From NCBI RefSeq assembly GCF_900100875.1, contig NZ_FNKQ01000001.1, forward strand, positions 186,001 through 250,000: DNA of 64,000 nucleotides, in the 5' to 3' direction. This DNA is from Halopelagius longus. GTDB taxonomy: Archaea; Halobacteriota; Halobacteria; Halobacteriales; Haloferacaceae. Below the pieces are notes generated by a model. The model saw only the letters and a list, made by a program, of their open reading frames with translations, did no database searches and was not told where the DNA came from. The translations under genes were made by a program, and so were the position numbers. Positions 53,964 through 62,909 of this stretch are shown piece after piece. How positions within the stretch are numbered: position 1 is the first letter of the stretch; every line of letters starts with the position of its first letter.

Positions 53964-54590
53964 ATGAGCGAAGAGAACCTGTACGTTTACGGAGCCATCG
54001 ACGCAGAGGACCTCGACTTAGAGATATCCGGGGTCGGAGGGGCCGAGCGAGTGTACACGGTCACCCACAAGACCGTCTCGGCTATCGTCTCCGACATCGA
54101 CACGACGGACCCCGAACGGACCGACGAGAACGTACAGGCGCACGACGAAGTGCTACGGACGGTACTGGAACACGGCGACGGCCGGACGGTCGTTCCCATG
54201 CAGTTCGGCATGGCGTTCAAAGACGCGCGAACGCTGAAGAACGTCCTCCGGGGCGCGCGCCCGGCGTTCAAGCGCGCGCTCAACGACGTCGAGGGAATGG
54301 TCGAACTGGGCGTGAAAGTCGTCTCCGAGGAGGACACGGACCTCGACGAGAGCACCGTCGAAGAAGCGGCAGAACGCCTCACGGAGGCCAGCATCAACGA
54401 AGTCGAGAACGGCCAGTTCAGCGACCGACTGCTGCTCAACCGGTCGTATCTGGTCGAGCGCGACAAGCAGGACGAGTTCGGCGAAGCGGTGGACGAACTC
54501 GAAGCCGAACTCGGCGACGTGCTGGTGCAGTACACCGGTCCGTGGGCCCCCTACAACTTCGTCGACATCCACGTCGGCGTCGATAGATAA
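53964..54590 (+). CDS. gvpF: gas vesicle protein GvpF
   Basis: 208 aa. LYVYGAIDAEDL and the closing GPWAPYNFVDIHVG mark the GvpF/GvpL family, small shell-associated proteins that contact GvpA during nucleation. In haloarchaea GvpF is essential. Starts the plus-strand arm; four bases separate it from gvpG. Confidence 0.95.
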   Translation: MSEENLYVYGAIDAEDLDLEISGVGGAERVYTVTHKTVSAIVSDIDTTDPERTDENVQAHDEVLRTVLEHGDGRTVVPMQFGMAFKDARTLKNVLRGARPAFKRALNDVEGMVELGVKVVSEEDTDLDESTVEEAAERLTEASINEVENGQFSDRLLLNRSYLVERDKQDEFGEAVDELEAELGDVLVQYTGPWAPYNFVDIHVGVDR

Positions 54591-54593
54591 GCC

Positions 54594-54848
54594 ATGTTCC
54601 TCCTTGACGACATACTCGTACGGCCGTTTATCTCGCTCCTCGACGTCCTCCACCAGTTGGCGCTCGAAGAGATGTACGACATCGAAGCGCTGCAGGACGA
54701 ACTGAAGGAGAACCAACTGCTGTACGAACTGGGCGAACGGTCCCAGGCGGAGTACGAGCGTCGGAAGGAGGAACTTGAAGCGGAACTGGAACTCGCCGAG
54801 GAGGTGCGCGAGCAACTGTCCGGCGGCAAGGTAGAGGTGAAACGCTAA
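54594..54848 (+). CDS. gvpG: gas vesicle protein GvpG
   Basis: 84 aa highly helical, charged protein (ELKENQLLYELGERSQAEYERRKEELEAELELAEEV), as usual for GvpG, with a conserved FLLDDILVRPFISLLDVLHQLA opening. Essential for vesicle formation in H. salinarum. Its stop overlaps the gvpH start by one base (TAATG). Confidence 0.93.
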   Translation: MFLLDDILVRPFISLLDVLHQLALEEMYDIEALQDELKENQLLYELGERSQAEYERRKEELEAELELAEEVREQLSGGKVEVKR

Positions 54849-55372
54849 TGCACGACTCAAACGACGACGACGAGAACCGACCTAACGACCGGGACGGCGT
54901 GTCGCTCGGTGCGGGACTACGGGCGCTGACGGGCCTGCTGTCTTCGCTCCGAAAGCGCAACCGAAACAGCGGTTCGGGCCTGTTCGACACCGACCGCTCG
55001 TCCGTCGAGTACCGGTACTCCGTCGAGACGGGACTCGGCGACAGGCCGGAGCACGACCGGCCGACGCGCGACGGGCCGAGACGCACGCCGCGGAAGGAGC
55101 GACCACGGACGAAGCGGCGTACGAACGCCGACCTCCCGTCTGCGGTCAGTCACGAGGAGGACGTGGCCATCGTCACCGTGGACCTCCGCGACTTCGACCC
55201 CGACGACGTGACGGTCGGACTCGACGACGACGAACTGGTCGTCGCAGTCGACGGTAGTCAGGTCGACAGGGTCCCCGTGGACGTTCCGCCGGAGCGAAAC
55301 ACGACCGCGCGACTCAACAACGGCGTCCTGCAGGTCCGAATCGAACCCGAGGAGGGGAGGACCGATGAGTGA
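54848..55372 (+). CDS. gvpH: gas vesicle protein GvpH (Hsp20-like)
   Basis: 174 aa. An Arg/Lys-rich variable region precedes an alpha-crystallin-type strand set (DVAIVTVDLRDFDPDDVTVGL ... VPVDVPPERNTTARLNNGVLQVRIEPEE). GvpH acts as an Hsp20-like chaperone for other Gvp proteins and is not strictly essential. Overlaps gvpI by eight bases. Confidence 0.9.
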   Translation: MHDSNDDDENRPNDRDGVSLGAGLRALTGLLSSLRKRNRNSGSGLFDTDRSSVEYRYSVETGLGDRPEHDRPTRDGPRRTPRKERPRTKRRTNADLPSAVSHEEDVAIVTVDLRDFDPDDVTVGLDDDELVVAVDGSQVDRVPVDVPPERNTTARLNNGVLQVRIEPEEGRTDE

Positions 55373-56504
55373 CGACCTCGACGAACTCCTCAGTCGAACG
55401 GAAGAGGAGATGGCGAAGCTCGAGGAGTCGGTGGACGAGGGGAACGTCGAGGACGCCCTCCAGACTCTCCAGCGACTGGTTCACACGGCGGACGAACTCG
55501 AAGACGTCCTCGACTCGGTGGACGTGAGCGAACTCCCGGACGCCGTGGACGCAGGCGAACTCGCGAAGGCGGTCGAAGTCGGCGAGATACCCGACGCACT
55601 TCGGGACGGCGACGTGGGGGACGCCGTCGACTACCGGCAACTCCTCCGTGCGGTCGAACTCCGGAAGATGCTCGGCGCGACCGACGTCCGCCAACTCTGG
55701 AAGCAGTCGCGGGACTCCGAGATGTTCGGAGGCGAGGACTCCGGCCTACTCGATTCGGGCGGCGAGGACTCCGGCCTCCTCGGCGGGTCCGACGACGGGA
55801 ACGCGGACGCCGAGAGGAACGAAGAGGACGACGTCATCGCTGAACTCGAAGCGTTAATCGACGACGACGCCGAAGACGACGATTCGCTGGTCGAAAGCGC
55901 CGCGGACGCCATCTCCGGCGACGACGCCGAAGACGACGACTCGCTGGTCGAAAGCGCCGCGGACACCCTCACCGGCGACGATTCCGACGAGTCCGCCGAC
56001 GCCGACGACGGGATTCTCGCCGGAGACGACGGCGACGGACTGGTCGGCGGAGACGACGGCGGATTGATGGGCGGCGACGGCAGTGGACTCGGCGACTACG
56101 ACCCGGAGGCCGTCCAGATAGGGATTCAGTCGAAGGCGATGGAGGCCGTAGACGAGTTCCGCGCGGGGATGCTGGAGGCCCACGAGAAACTGAAGAAGGT
56201 CTACGAGAAGAACCAAGAGCGCACCAGCAGTCAGAGTAAGAAAACCTCCTCGCGGAACCCCACCGCGGTCCGGACGATACAGAACGACCGCGGCGACATC
56301 GGGCACGCGACGCACTACTCGACGATTCCGCGGGAGACGCGCTACTCGACGGCCCCGAACCGCAAGCGCATCTACGGCTCCCGGTTCGAACAGGAGGCGC
56401 GCAAGTCGCAATCGGAGGCGGAAGCGAAAGCGGAGACGAAGACGGAGACGGAACCGAAGGCAGAGACGAAGACGGAACCGGAAAGGGGTGAGTCCGATGG
56501 TTGA
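55365..56504 (+). CDS. gvpI: oversized GvpI-position protein
   Basis: 379 aa in the gvpI position between gvpH and gvpJ; known GvpI proteins are about 140. Residues 1-125 form an extra acidic helical domain (ELLSRTEEEMAKLEESV; VDVSELPDAVD). Residues about 125-240 are acidic, including two identical-register 19-residue repeats, DDAEDDDSLVESAAD (167-185 and 186-204). Residues about 265-345 (NPTAVRTIQNDRGDIGHATHYSTIP) are the basic part that I take as the GvpI core. A Lys/Glu/Thr repeat tail ends it. GvpI identity rests on position and the basic core. Confidence 0.7.
   Translation: MSDDLDELLSRTEEEMAKLEESVDEGNVEDALQTLQRLVHTADELEDVLDSVDVSELPDAVDAGELAKAVEVGEIPDALRDGDVGDAVDYRQLLRAVELRKMLGATDVRQLWKQSRDSEMFGGEDSGLLDSGGEDSGLLGGSDDGNADAERNEEDDVIAELEALIDDDAEDDDSLVESAADAISGDDAEDDDSLVESAADTLTGDDSDESADADDGILAGDDGDGLVGGDDGGLMGGDGSGLGDYDPEAVQIGIQSKAMEAVDEFRAGMLEAHEKLKKVYEKNQERTSSQSKKTSSRNPTAVRTIQNDRGDIGHATHYSTIPRETRYSTAPNRKRIYGSRFEQEARKSQSEAEAKAETKTETEPKAETKTEPERGESDG
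55863..55976 (+). repeat. 57-base tandem repeat inside gvpI
   Basis: Two units, 55863-55919 and 55920-55976, nearly identical in DNA, each coding for DDAEDDDSLVESAAD plus four residues. A recent duplication is implied by synonymous conservation. Confidence 0.85.
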
Positions 56505-57192
56505 GCAACCGTCCCGCCAGAAGACCGACCTCGCGGAGATGGTCGAGATGCTCCTGGACAAAGGCGTCGTCATAAACGCCGACATCGTCGTCTCCATCGG
56601 CGACACGGAACTCCTCGGCGTGAAGGTGCGCGCGGCCATCGCCTCCTTCGAGACGGCCGCGGAGTACGGACTGGAGTTCCCCGAGGGGACCGACATGGAC
56701 CGCGTGGAGGCCGCCGCGAAAGGCGAACGCCGCGAGGGCCTCTCCGAGGCGGAAGCGCCCGTAACGGTGACCGAGTCCTCGGAGGAGGAACTGGACGCGG
56801 CGGAGGCCCGGAGGGACGACGACGAAGACGACGAGTCCGACGAGGCGGAGTTTCTGACCGCGAAGACGCCCGTCACCAGCCAAACTCCCGCCAGCGGTCA
56901 GACCCGGACGTCGGCGGAGACGCCCGCGACGGGTGAGACGCCGGCGTCGCCGGACGACGAGGCGGTGTCGGACGAAGGCGAACCCGATTCCGAAGACGAA
57001 TCCGACGCCGAAAGCGAATCCGAGGCCGACGACGACGACGCCGACGACGAACCCGAAGTCGAGTCGGGTGACGCCGACGGTGACGAGGCGGACGAGGACT
57101 CCGTCACCGACGACGCGGAGGGCGACGACGCCGACGAATCGGCCGACGAAGACACGTCCTCGGAGGACGAAGGAGACGGTGACGAAGGATGA
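56497..57192 (+). CDS. gvpJ: gas vesicle protein GvpJ with long acidic tail
   Basis: 231 aa. Residues 10-75 are GvpA-like ([41 protein letters not shown]), as GvpJ should be. The rest is a Glu/Asp/Ser-rich disordered tail with Thr-Pro repeats ([10 protein letters not shown]) and an extremely acidic end. Typical GvpJ is about 110-115 aa. Overlaps gvpI by eight bases and gvpK by four. Confidence 0.93.
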   Translation: MVEQPSRQKTDLAEMVEMLLDKGVVINADIVVSIGDTELLGVKVRAAIASFETAAEYGLEFPEGTDMDRVEAAAKGERREGLSEAEAPVTVTESSEEELDAAEARRDDDEDDESDEAEFLTAKTPVTSQTPASGQTRTSAETPATGETPASPDDEAVSDEGEPDSEDESDAESESEADDDDADDEPEVESGDADGDEADEDSVTDDAEGDDADESADEDTSSEDEGDGDEG

Positions 57193-57518
57193 CCACGATA
57201 GAGATAGACGACGAGAACGCCGGGACCGGGCTGGTGGCGTTAGTCGTCACCGTGGTCGAACTGCTCGTGGAGGCGTTGGAACGCGAGGCGGTCCGGCGCA
57301 TGGAGTCGGGACACCTCACAGACGAGGAGATAGAGCGCCTCGGTCGGCAGTTGGCCGCAATCGAGTCCGAAATCGACTCGCTCAAAGAGCAGGAGGGAAT
57401 CGAGGAACCGGTCGAGGACCTGCGGGGCGACTTGGACGGACTGGTCGAAGACGCCATCCGGCAGGTCGAAGACACCGAGTGGGTGAAGCCCGCGTCGGAG
57501 GTCGAACGCGATGAGTGA
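57189..57518 (+). CDS. gvpK: gas vesicle protein GvpK
   Basis: 109 aa. [39 protein letters not shown] is the GvpK core, followed by a coiled-coil-like [11 protein letters not shown]. Needed for vesicle formation in haloarchaea. Overlaps gvpJ and gvpL by a few bases, so the arm is translated as one unit. Confidence 0.95.
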   Translation: MTTIEIDDENAGTGLVALVVTVVELLVEALEREAVRRMESGHLTDEEIERLGRQLAAIESEIDSLKEQEGIEEPVEDLRGDLDGLVEDAIRQVEDTEWVKPASEVERDE

Positions 57519-58359
57519 CGCCGCCGACGCCTCGTCCGCCGAGTTCGACGAGGGGCGGTACCTCTACTGCGTCGTCCGGGCCGACGACGCGGACGCCGAA
57601 TTCGACGTCGAAGGCATCGAGGACGAACCCGTCCGCGTCCTGACCGAAGGCGACGTCGGCGCGGTGGTCCATCGCTGCGAATCGCTGTACGACAGCGACG
57701 ACCCGACGACGCTGAAACGCTGGCTGTTGGCCCACCAGCGAGTGACCGACGCCGCCGCGGACGCCTTCGGCACCCCGCTTCCCGTCCGCTTCGACACGGT
57801 GTTGACGGGCGACGACGACACCGTGCGGGAGTGGCTTCGGGAGTCCGCCGACGGCCTCCGGGACGCCCTCGACGCTCTCGCCGGACGGCGCGAGTACCGC
57901 ATCGAAGTGCGCCGCAACGAGGACACCCTCGCCGACCGCCTCGCGGAGACGGACGACCGCCTCGGCGAACTCCGGGAGAAGAAGGAGGAGGCCGGCGAAG
58001 GGACCGGGTTCCTCGTCGGGAAGCAGTACGAACAGCGGTTGGAGGACCTCCTGCGCGAACACCGCGAGAACGAGGCCGAGGCCGTCGCGGAGGAACTGGC
58101 CCGGTACGCCGAACGGGTCCAACGGTTGGGCGAGAACCGAAGCGCGTCGCTCGTCGGCGCGCAACCGGACGACGACGACGCGACGAGTTCCGTCCGATTC
58201 GCCGTGTTGGCCCCCGTGGACAACGAGGACGACATCGGCGAGATACTGGACGACGTGGCCGCGGAGGACGGCGTCGAGGTGCGGTTCAGCGGTCCGTGGC
58301 CGCCGTACTCCTTCGCGCCGGAACTCGACGTGGGTGCGACCGAGGAGGGGTCGCCGTGA
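57511..58359 (+). CDS. gvpL: gas vesicle protein GvpL
   Basis: 282 aa, paralogue of Gvp[29 protein letters not shown], then a long helical middle ([21 protein letters not shown]) and the [13 protein letters not shown] ending. GvpL is essential and interacts with GvpF, J and M. GTGA overlap with gvpM. Confidence 0.95.
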   Translation: MSDAADASSAEFDEGRYLYCVVRADDADAEFDVEGIEDEPVRVLTEGDVGAVVHRCESLYDSDDPTTLKRWLLAHQRVTDAAADAFGTPLPVRFDTVLTGDDDTVREWLRESADGLRDALDALAGRREYRIEVRRNEDTLADRLAETDDRLGELREKKEEAGEGTGFLVGKQYEQRLEDLLREHRENEAEAVAEELARYAERVQRLGENRSASLVGAQPDDDDATSSVRFAVLAPVDNEDDIGEILDDVAAEDGVEVRFSGPWPPYSFAPELDVGATEEGSP

Positions 58360-58652
58360 AACCGAGTAAGGGCGACCAACACGCGGTCGTCGATCTAGTC
58401 GATATGCTCCTCCACAAGGGGGCCGTCGTCGAGGCGGACGTGCTCATCACCGTCGCGGACATCCCCCTCGTGGGGTTGAAACTCCGCGCCGCCCTCGCGG
58501 GCATGGCGACGATGCGGGAGTACGGCATGTTCGAGGAGTGGGACGAGATACAGCGAGAACTGAGTCGGGAGGAGGTAGCCCGACACCCCATGCGGTCTCG
58601 ACTCACCGCGCCGACCGACGGGAAGAAGAAATCGGATGCGGACGAATCGTAG
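58356..58652 (+). CDS. gvpM: gas vesicle protein GvpM
   Basis: 98 aa from GTG. VVDLVDMLLHKGAVVEADVLITVADIPLVGLKLRAALAGM is a GvpA-related core, then a polar basic tail. Essential accessory protein. Its end is six bases from the convergent acidic protein, marking the edge of the classical cluster. Confidence 0.95.
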   Translation: MKPSKGDQHAVVDLVDMLLHKGAVVEADVLITVADIPLVGLKLRAALAGMATMREYGMFEEWDEIQRELSREEVARHPMRSRLTAPTDGKKKSDADES

Positions 58653-58658
58653 CCGCCG

Positions 58659-59831
58659 TCAGGCAGTCCCTTCTTGACGCTGTTTGAGTTCGTTCACGAG
58701 GTCCTGCGCGAGTCCCTGTAGGTCGTCCTCCGACATCTCGACCAACCGGTCGCTCATCTCGTCTCGCGTCGCGTCGCCGTCCCCGTCGGAGTCGCCTTCT
58801 GTATTCGCGTCTCCGTCGGCATCGGAACCTCCGTCGGCGTCCGAGTCGTCCGTTTCGGACTCCTCGTCCGTACTCGACTCGTCCGCCTCCGCTCCGCCGT
58901 CCTCGCCGGCGTCCGTCGCTTCTTCGTCGGCGTCGGTGCCCTCCGCCTCCGAATCGTCGCCTTCGGACTCCTCTCTCGCTTCTTCGACTTCCTCGGCCGA
59001 CGCTTCGATGCTGCCTTGGGCGTCCGCTTCTATCTCCTCTTCGACCGCGCCCGCGTCCGATTCTGCGCTCACCGCCTCGTCTACGGTTCCCTCGTCCGCG
59101 GCGACGCCCTCGCCGGTCTCCGTCTCGTCGCCCTCGGCGTCGTCGCCGCCGTCGCTCGCGTCCGTCTCCTGCGCCTGCGACTCGGACCCCTCGTCGGCCT
59201 CCGATCCGTCGGATTCGCTCCCCTCGGGCGACTGGTCGCTCTCTGTGCTCTGTGGTTCGGTCTCCTCGCCGCGGACGATGGCGGCGGCTTCCTCGGCGCT
59301 CACGTCGAACGACTCCTGGATGCGGTCGATGATGGCCTGTTGGTCGTCCGACGTTCCCTCCTCTTCGGACTCTTCGTCTCCGGACTCCTCGTCGGACTCC
59401 GCCGGCCCGCCGGACACGGGGATAGCGTCCTTTACCTCTTCGCCGGCGGGTAGCGCCCCCTCGCTCCCGTCGCCGACTCCGGGAAGTACGTCTCCCATCG
59501 TTTGGAGCCACTCTTTGAGCGCTCTCACCCACGACCGAAGCATCTCCGTTAGCGACCCGGCTTCGTCGCCGCCCGTCACCGCGTCGCGTATCCGTAGCGC
59601 CAACCACGCGCCGAGTTCGTTCCCGAGGCGCGCGCCGAGTTCGCGTCCCAACGCCTCGCCGATGGCGCGTCCGACCACGTCGGCCGAGAGGTCGCCCTCA
59701 CCGATCTCGTCTATGTCCTGCAGTACCGCCTCGGACACGTCGGCGATGCCGGCGTCCTCCGGGGACGTGTCTTTCTCCGCGTAATCGAGTACTGTCTCTA
59801 CCGCGTTCGTCTGGGGTTGGGTCTGGCTCAT
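58659..59831 (-). CDS. acidic unknown protein abutting the gas-vesicle cluster
   Basis: 390 aa. Residues 1-130 are a non-repetitive, partly hydrophobic domain with a Gly/Ala/Leu helix (VVGRAIGEALGRELGARLGNELGAWLALR, 52-80) and WVRALKEWLQ. Residues 160-190 look like a small helical domain (DDQQAIIDRIQESFDVSAEEAAAIVRG). Residues 190-360 are almost entirely acidic low-complexity; the last 30 residues are again ordered (MSDRLVEMSEDDLQGLAQDL). A GGAGGAG lies 10-16 bases before the ATG. It converges on gvpM and shares its linker style. No family assigned. Confidence 0.75.
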   Translation of the reverse strand: MSQTQPQTNAVETVLDYAEKDTSPEDAGIADVSEAVLQDIDEIGEGDLSADVVGRAIGEALGRELGARLGNELGAWLALRIRDAVTGGDEAGSLTEMLRSWVRALKEWLQTMGDVLPGVGDGSEGALPAGEEVKDAIPVSGGPAESDEESGDEESEEEGTSDDQQAIIDRIQESFDVSAEEAAAIVRGEETEPQSTESDQSPEGSESDGSEADEGSESQAQETDASDGGDDAEGDETETGEGVAADEGTVDEAVSAESDAGAVEEEIEADAQGSIEASAEEVEEAREESEGDDSEAEGTDADEEATDAGEDGGAEADESSTDEESETDDSDADGGSDADGDANTEGDSDGDGDATRDEMSDRLVEMSEDDLQGLAQDLVNELKQRQEGTA

Positions 59832-60007
59832 GGGTCTCTGTCTCCTCCGGTTTTCGTTCGCCCTCGCGGGGTGTCGGAGAGCGGCGATGTACGGCTCGGC
59901 TCTGTGGGAGATGTTCGGCGTAAGAACGGATAACTGGTGTGGCCGTTCGTTCCGGAAAACGTGGATTTAGACGCTCAGACTCCCGTTAACGCCGGATGAA
60001 TTCTCCC

Positions 60008-60712
60008 CTACTCCGGTCGCAACCGGCGCAGAATCGGAATCTCCTCGATTCGCTCCTCGGACAGTTCCGCCCACCGGACGCCCGACGGTTTCGCCCGCAC
60101 CTCGTCTCGGACCGTTCGTTCGGGCGTGACTATCAGGTCGATGGGCACGTCGTGCGCCCCCGCGTCGACGTCGTCGTCCACCACCTGCATCTCGTGTACC
60201 GTCGTCGCGGTCACCGTCTCGTCGGAGACGAGGCCGCACTCCCGCAGGAGGGCGAACTCCAAGTCGCTGTACCCCTCGCCCTTGCCGATTCGCCCGCCCG
60301 ACTCGTCCACCGCGACGCTACCGCTCACTATCAGGTCGATGGGGTCCATCTCCTCGGGTGCGACCTGTACGCCCACCTCCGCGGACCCGCCGATGGTCGT
60401 CGCGTGGTCGTAGTCGTCTATCTCCGCGGGGTCGAGGCGGAGGAAGCACTTCTCCTCTCGGAGTCTGGGAACGGCCATGTACACCGTCTTCTCCTGCCGG
60501 AGTGCGGCCCGGCGGACGGGCAACTGCGGCGCGTCGGGGTTCGATTTGATCGCATCCGCCTCCCGCCACGCTTCGGTCGCCGCCAGTCGCTCCGCCGCCT
60601 CGTCCGCGCCGTTAAAATTGGGAATTCTCCCGTGCGGCGGGTACGGAAACCGCGCCTCGCCGCTCTCGGCTAACTCGTCCCAGACGCGTTCGCGAACGTC
60701 CTGTTTGTCCAT
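60008..60712 (-). CDS. 5-formyltetrahydrofolate cyclo-ligase
   Basis: 234 aa. Opening helices (VRERVWDELAESGEARFPYP), substrate segment KTVYMAVPRLREEKCFLRLDP and the phosphate-binding RIGKGEGYSDLEFALL are the family blocks. It converts 5-formyl-THF to 5,10-methenyl-THF with ATP. In haloarchaea this serves folate-dependent one-carbon metabolism. Stands alone. Confidence 0.92.
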   Translation of the reverse strand: MDKQDVRERVWDELAESGEARFPYPPHGRIPNFNGADEAAERLAATEAWREADAIKSNPDAPQLPVRRAALRQEKTVYMAVPRLREEKCFLRLDPAEIDDYDHATTIGGSAEVGVQVAPEEMDPIDLIVSGSVAVDESGGRIGKGEGYSDLEFALLRECGLVSDETVTATTVHEMQVVDDDVDAGAHDVPIDLIVTPERTVRDEVRAKPSGVRWAELSEERIEEIPILRRLRPE

Positions 60713-60919
60713 GTCTCGACGGGCGCGGGCGACGCACTAATAGGTCGTTCCTCCGGCGTTTGCAGGCCCAACGCACATGTCGTCGCCCCGCCAGTTTCCG
60801 ACGAGGACGTGTTACACAATGTCTGTGAACCGACCGTACCGAGAGCGCGGGCGACCGACCGCGGGACGTCGGCCGCGCGCGGAGCGAATCGGTAGTCCGG
60901 CGTCGAACTGGTCCCCGCC

Positions 60920-61690
60920 ATGACCGCCCGCATTCAGGACGTACTGGACGGGGAGTCGTCCGCCCTGCCGACGCCGAACCCCTCCGACGACGAACCCGAC
61001 GTCGGGACGGGCGTGCGAGTCGCCTCGACGATTCTCGGCGGCGCACTCCTCTGGTTCGGCGTCAGGCGGCGGACGTGGCCCGGGACGGTGGCCGCGTTGG
61101 CCGGCGGGTGGTTGCTCCACCGGAGCATCCCCGGGCGGAGTCCCCTCCCGAGCGTCTTCGGACGCGGCGGGAGTCGCGGCGAGGGCGACGAGGAACCCGT
61201 CGAGACGGACGTCGAACGGACGGTCACCGTCGGAGCCGACGCGGACGAACTGTACGAGCGTTGGCAGGACCCCGAGCAGTTGGCGCAGGTGATGGGTCAC
61301 TTCGCCGACGTGGACCCGGTGGACGAGGACAGACTTCACTGGACGGTCCACGGCCCGTTCGGCCGTGACATGGAGTGGAAGACGCGGTTCGTCGAGCGCC
61401 AACCCGGAGAACTGCTGCGCTGGGAGTCGATGGAGAACGCGACGGTGCCGAACGAGGGGTCGATTCGACTCCGTTCGGCGCCCGGCGACCAGGGGACGGA
61501 GGTGACGCTTCACCTGCGCTTCGACCCGCCCGGCGGGAAAGTCGGCAACGCGGCGATGAAGTTCTCGGGGTTCGTCCCTGCCGTCCTCGCGAAGAAGGCG
61601 CTTCGGCGGTTCAAGAGCCTCGTCGAGACGGGGGAGATACCGACGCTCGAAGGCAACCCCTCCGCTCGCGGACGCGGTGATACGGTATGA
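60920..61690 (+). CDS. SRPBCC (cyclase/dehydrase-like) protein
   Basis: 256 aa. A membrane-associated N-terminal hairpin (about 30-70; GVRVASTILGGALLWFGV) precedes a START-like SRPBCC domain with TVTVGADADELYERWQDPEQLAQVMGHFADVD, FGRDMEWKTRFVERQPGELLRWESM and AKKALRRFKSLVETGEIP. Such domains bind lipids, polyketides or ligands. Directly precedes the zinc alcohol dehydrogenase by ten bases, so they may act together. Confidence 0.85.
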   Translation: MTARIQDVLDGESSALPTPNPSDDEPDVGTGVRVASTILGGALLWFGVRRRTWPGTVAALAGGWLLHRSIPGRSPLPSVFGRGGSRGEGDEEPVETDVERTVTVGADADELYERWQDPEQLAQVMGHFADVDPVDEDRLHWTVHGPFGRDMEWKTRFVERQPGELLRWESMENATVPNEGSIRLRSAPGDQGTEVTLHLRFDPPGGKVGNAAMKFSGFVPAVLAKKALRRFKSLVETGEIPTLEGNPSARGRGDTV

Positions 61691-61700
61691 GGAGACAAGG

Positions 61701-62870
61701 ATGAGAGCGCTCTGCTGGAACGGAGTCAACGACTTGGGCGTAGAGACGGTCCCCGACCCGGAACTGGTCAACCCGCGCGACGTGGTGTTGCGCGTGACGC
61801 TGACGACGGCGTGCGGTTCCGACCTCCACTTCATCGACGGCTACCTCCCGTCGATGCGCGAGGGCGACGTCATCGGCCACGAGTTCATGGGCGAAGTCGC
61901 GCAGGTCGGGCGCAAAGTCGAGGGCCTCGAAGAAGGCGACCGGGTGGTCGTCCCCTCGTTCGTCGGGTGCGGCAGTTGCGCGTACTGTCAGGACGACCTG
62001 TGGTCGCTCTGCGACAACACGAACCCCAACCCCGAGTTACAGGAGCCGATTCTCGGCGACGCGACCGCCGGAATCTACGGCTACACGCACGCCTTCGGCG
62101 GGTACGCCGGGTCGCACGCGGAGTACGTCCGGGTGCCCCACGCCGAGGAGAACTGCTTCCACGTCCCCGACGAACTGAGCGACGAGCAGGCGCTTTTTGC
62201 CTCCGACGCGTGGCCGACGGGCTACATGGGCGCGGACTTCTGCGACATCGAACCCGGCGACATCGTCGCCGTCTGGGGGTGCGGCGGCGTCGGCCTGATG
62301 GCCCAACACAGCGCCCGACTGATGGGCGCGGAGCGAGTCATCGGCATCGACCGCTTCCCCGAACGACTGCGGACGGCGCGGAAAGAGGCGGGCTCGGAGA
62401 CCATCGACTACACGGCGGTAGACAGCGTCGTCGAGACGCTACACGAGATGACCGGCGGGCGCGGCCCGGACGCCTGCATCGACGCGGTGGGGATGGAGGC
62501 CCACGGCACCGGCGTCGCCCACGCCTACGACCGCGCGAAGCAGCAGTTGAAACTCCACACCGACCGCGGCGACGCCCTCAGGCAGGCCATCCGCGCCTGT
62601 CGGAAGGGCGGCACCCTCTCGATTCTCGGCGTCTACGGCGTGATGGACAAGTTCCCGATGGGCGTCGTGATGAACAAGGGCCTCACCGTCCGCACCGCAC
62701 AACAGCACGGTCAGCGGTACGTCCCCGAACTCCTCGAACACGTCGAGGAGGGGGAGATGGACCCGTCGTATCTGGCGACCCACGAGTTCTCCTTGGAGGA
62801 CTCCCCGCGGGGCTACGAGATGTTCAAGGAGAAGGAAGACGGCTGTATCAGACCGGTGTTCACGCCCTGA
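61701..62870 (+). CDS. zinc-dependent alcohol dehydrogenase
   Basis: 389 aa MDR-family enzyme. Catalytic zinc ligands Cys38, His60 and Glu61 (ACGSD ... GHEFMG), structural zinc Cys90/93/96/104 (CGSCAYC ... C), and Rossmann GCGGVG are all present. The AFGGYAGSHAEYVRV segment and the length are close to glutathione-independent formaldehyde-dehydrogenase-like members. Oxidises an alcohol with NAD(P); exact substrate unknown. Operon with the SRPBCC gene. Confidence 0.9.
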   Translation: MRALCWNGVNDLGVETVPDPELVNPRDVVLRVTLTTACGSDLHFIDGYLPSMREGDVIGHEFMGEVAQVGRKVEGLEEGDRVVVPSFVGCGSCAYCQDDLWSLCDNTNPNPELQEPILGDATAGIYGYTHAFGGYAGSHAEYVRVPHAEENCFHVPDELSDEQALFASDAWPTGYMGADFCDIEPGDIVAVWGCGGVGLMAQHSARLMGAERVIGIDRFPERLRTARKEAGSETIDYTAVDSVVETLHEMTGGRGPDACIDAVGMEAHGTGVAHAYDRAKQQLKLHTDRGDALRQAIRACRKGGTLSILGVYGVMDKFPMGVVMNKGLTVRTAQQHGQRYVPELLEHVEEGEMDPSYLATHEFSLEDSPRGYEMFKEKEDGCIRPVFTP

Positions 62871-62909
62871 GGCTAGGCTCCGCGGCGGCGAGGACTCGCG
62901 TCGCTCCGA

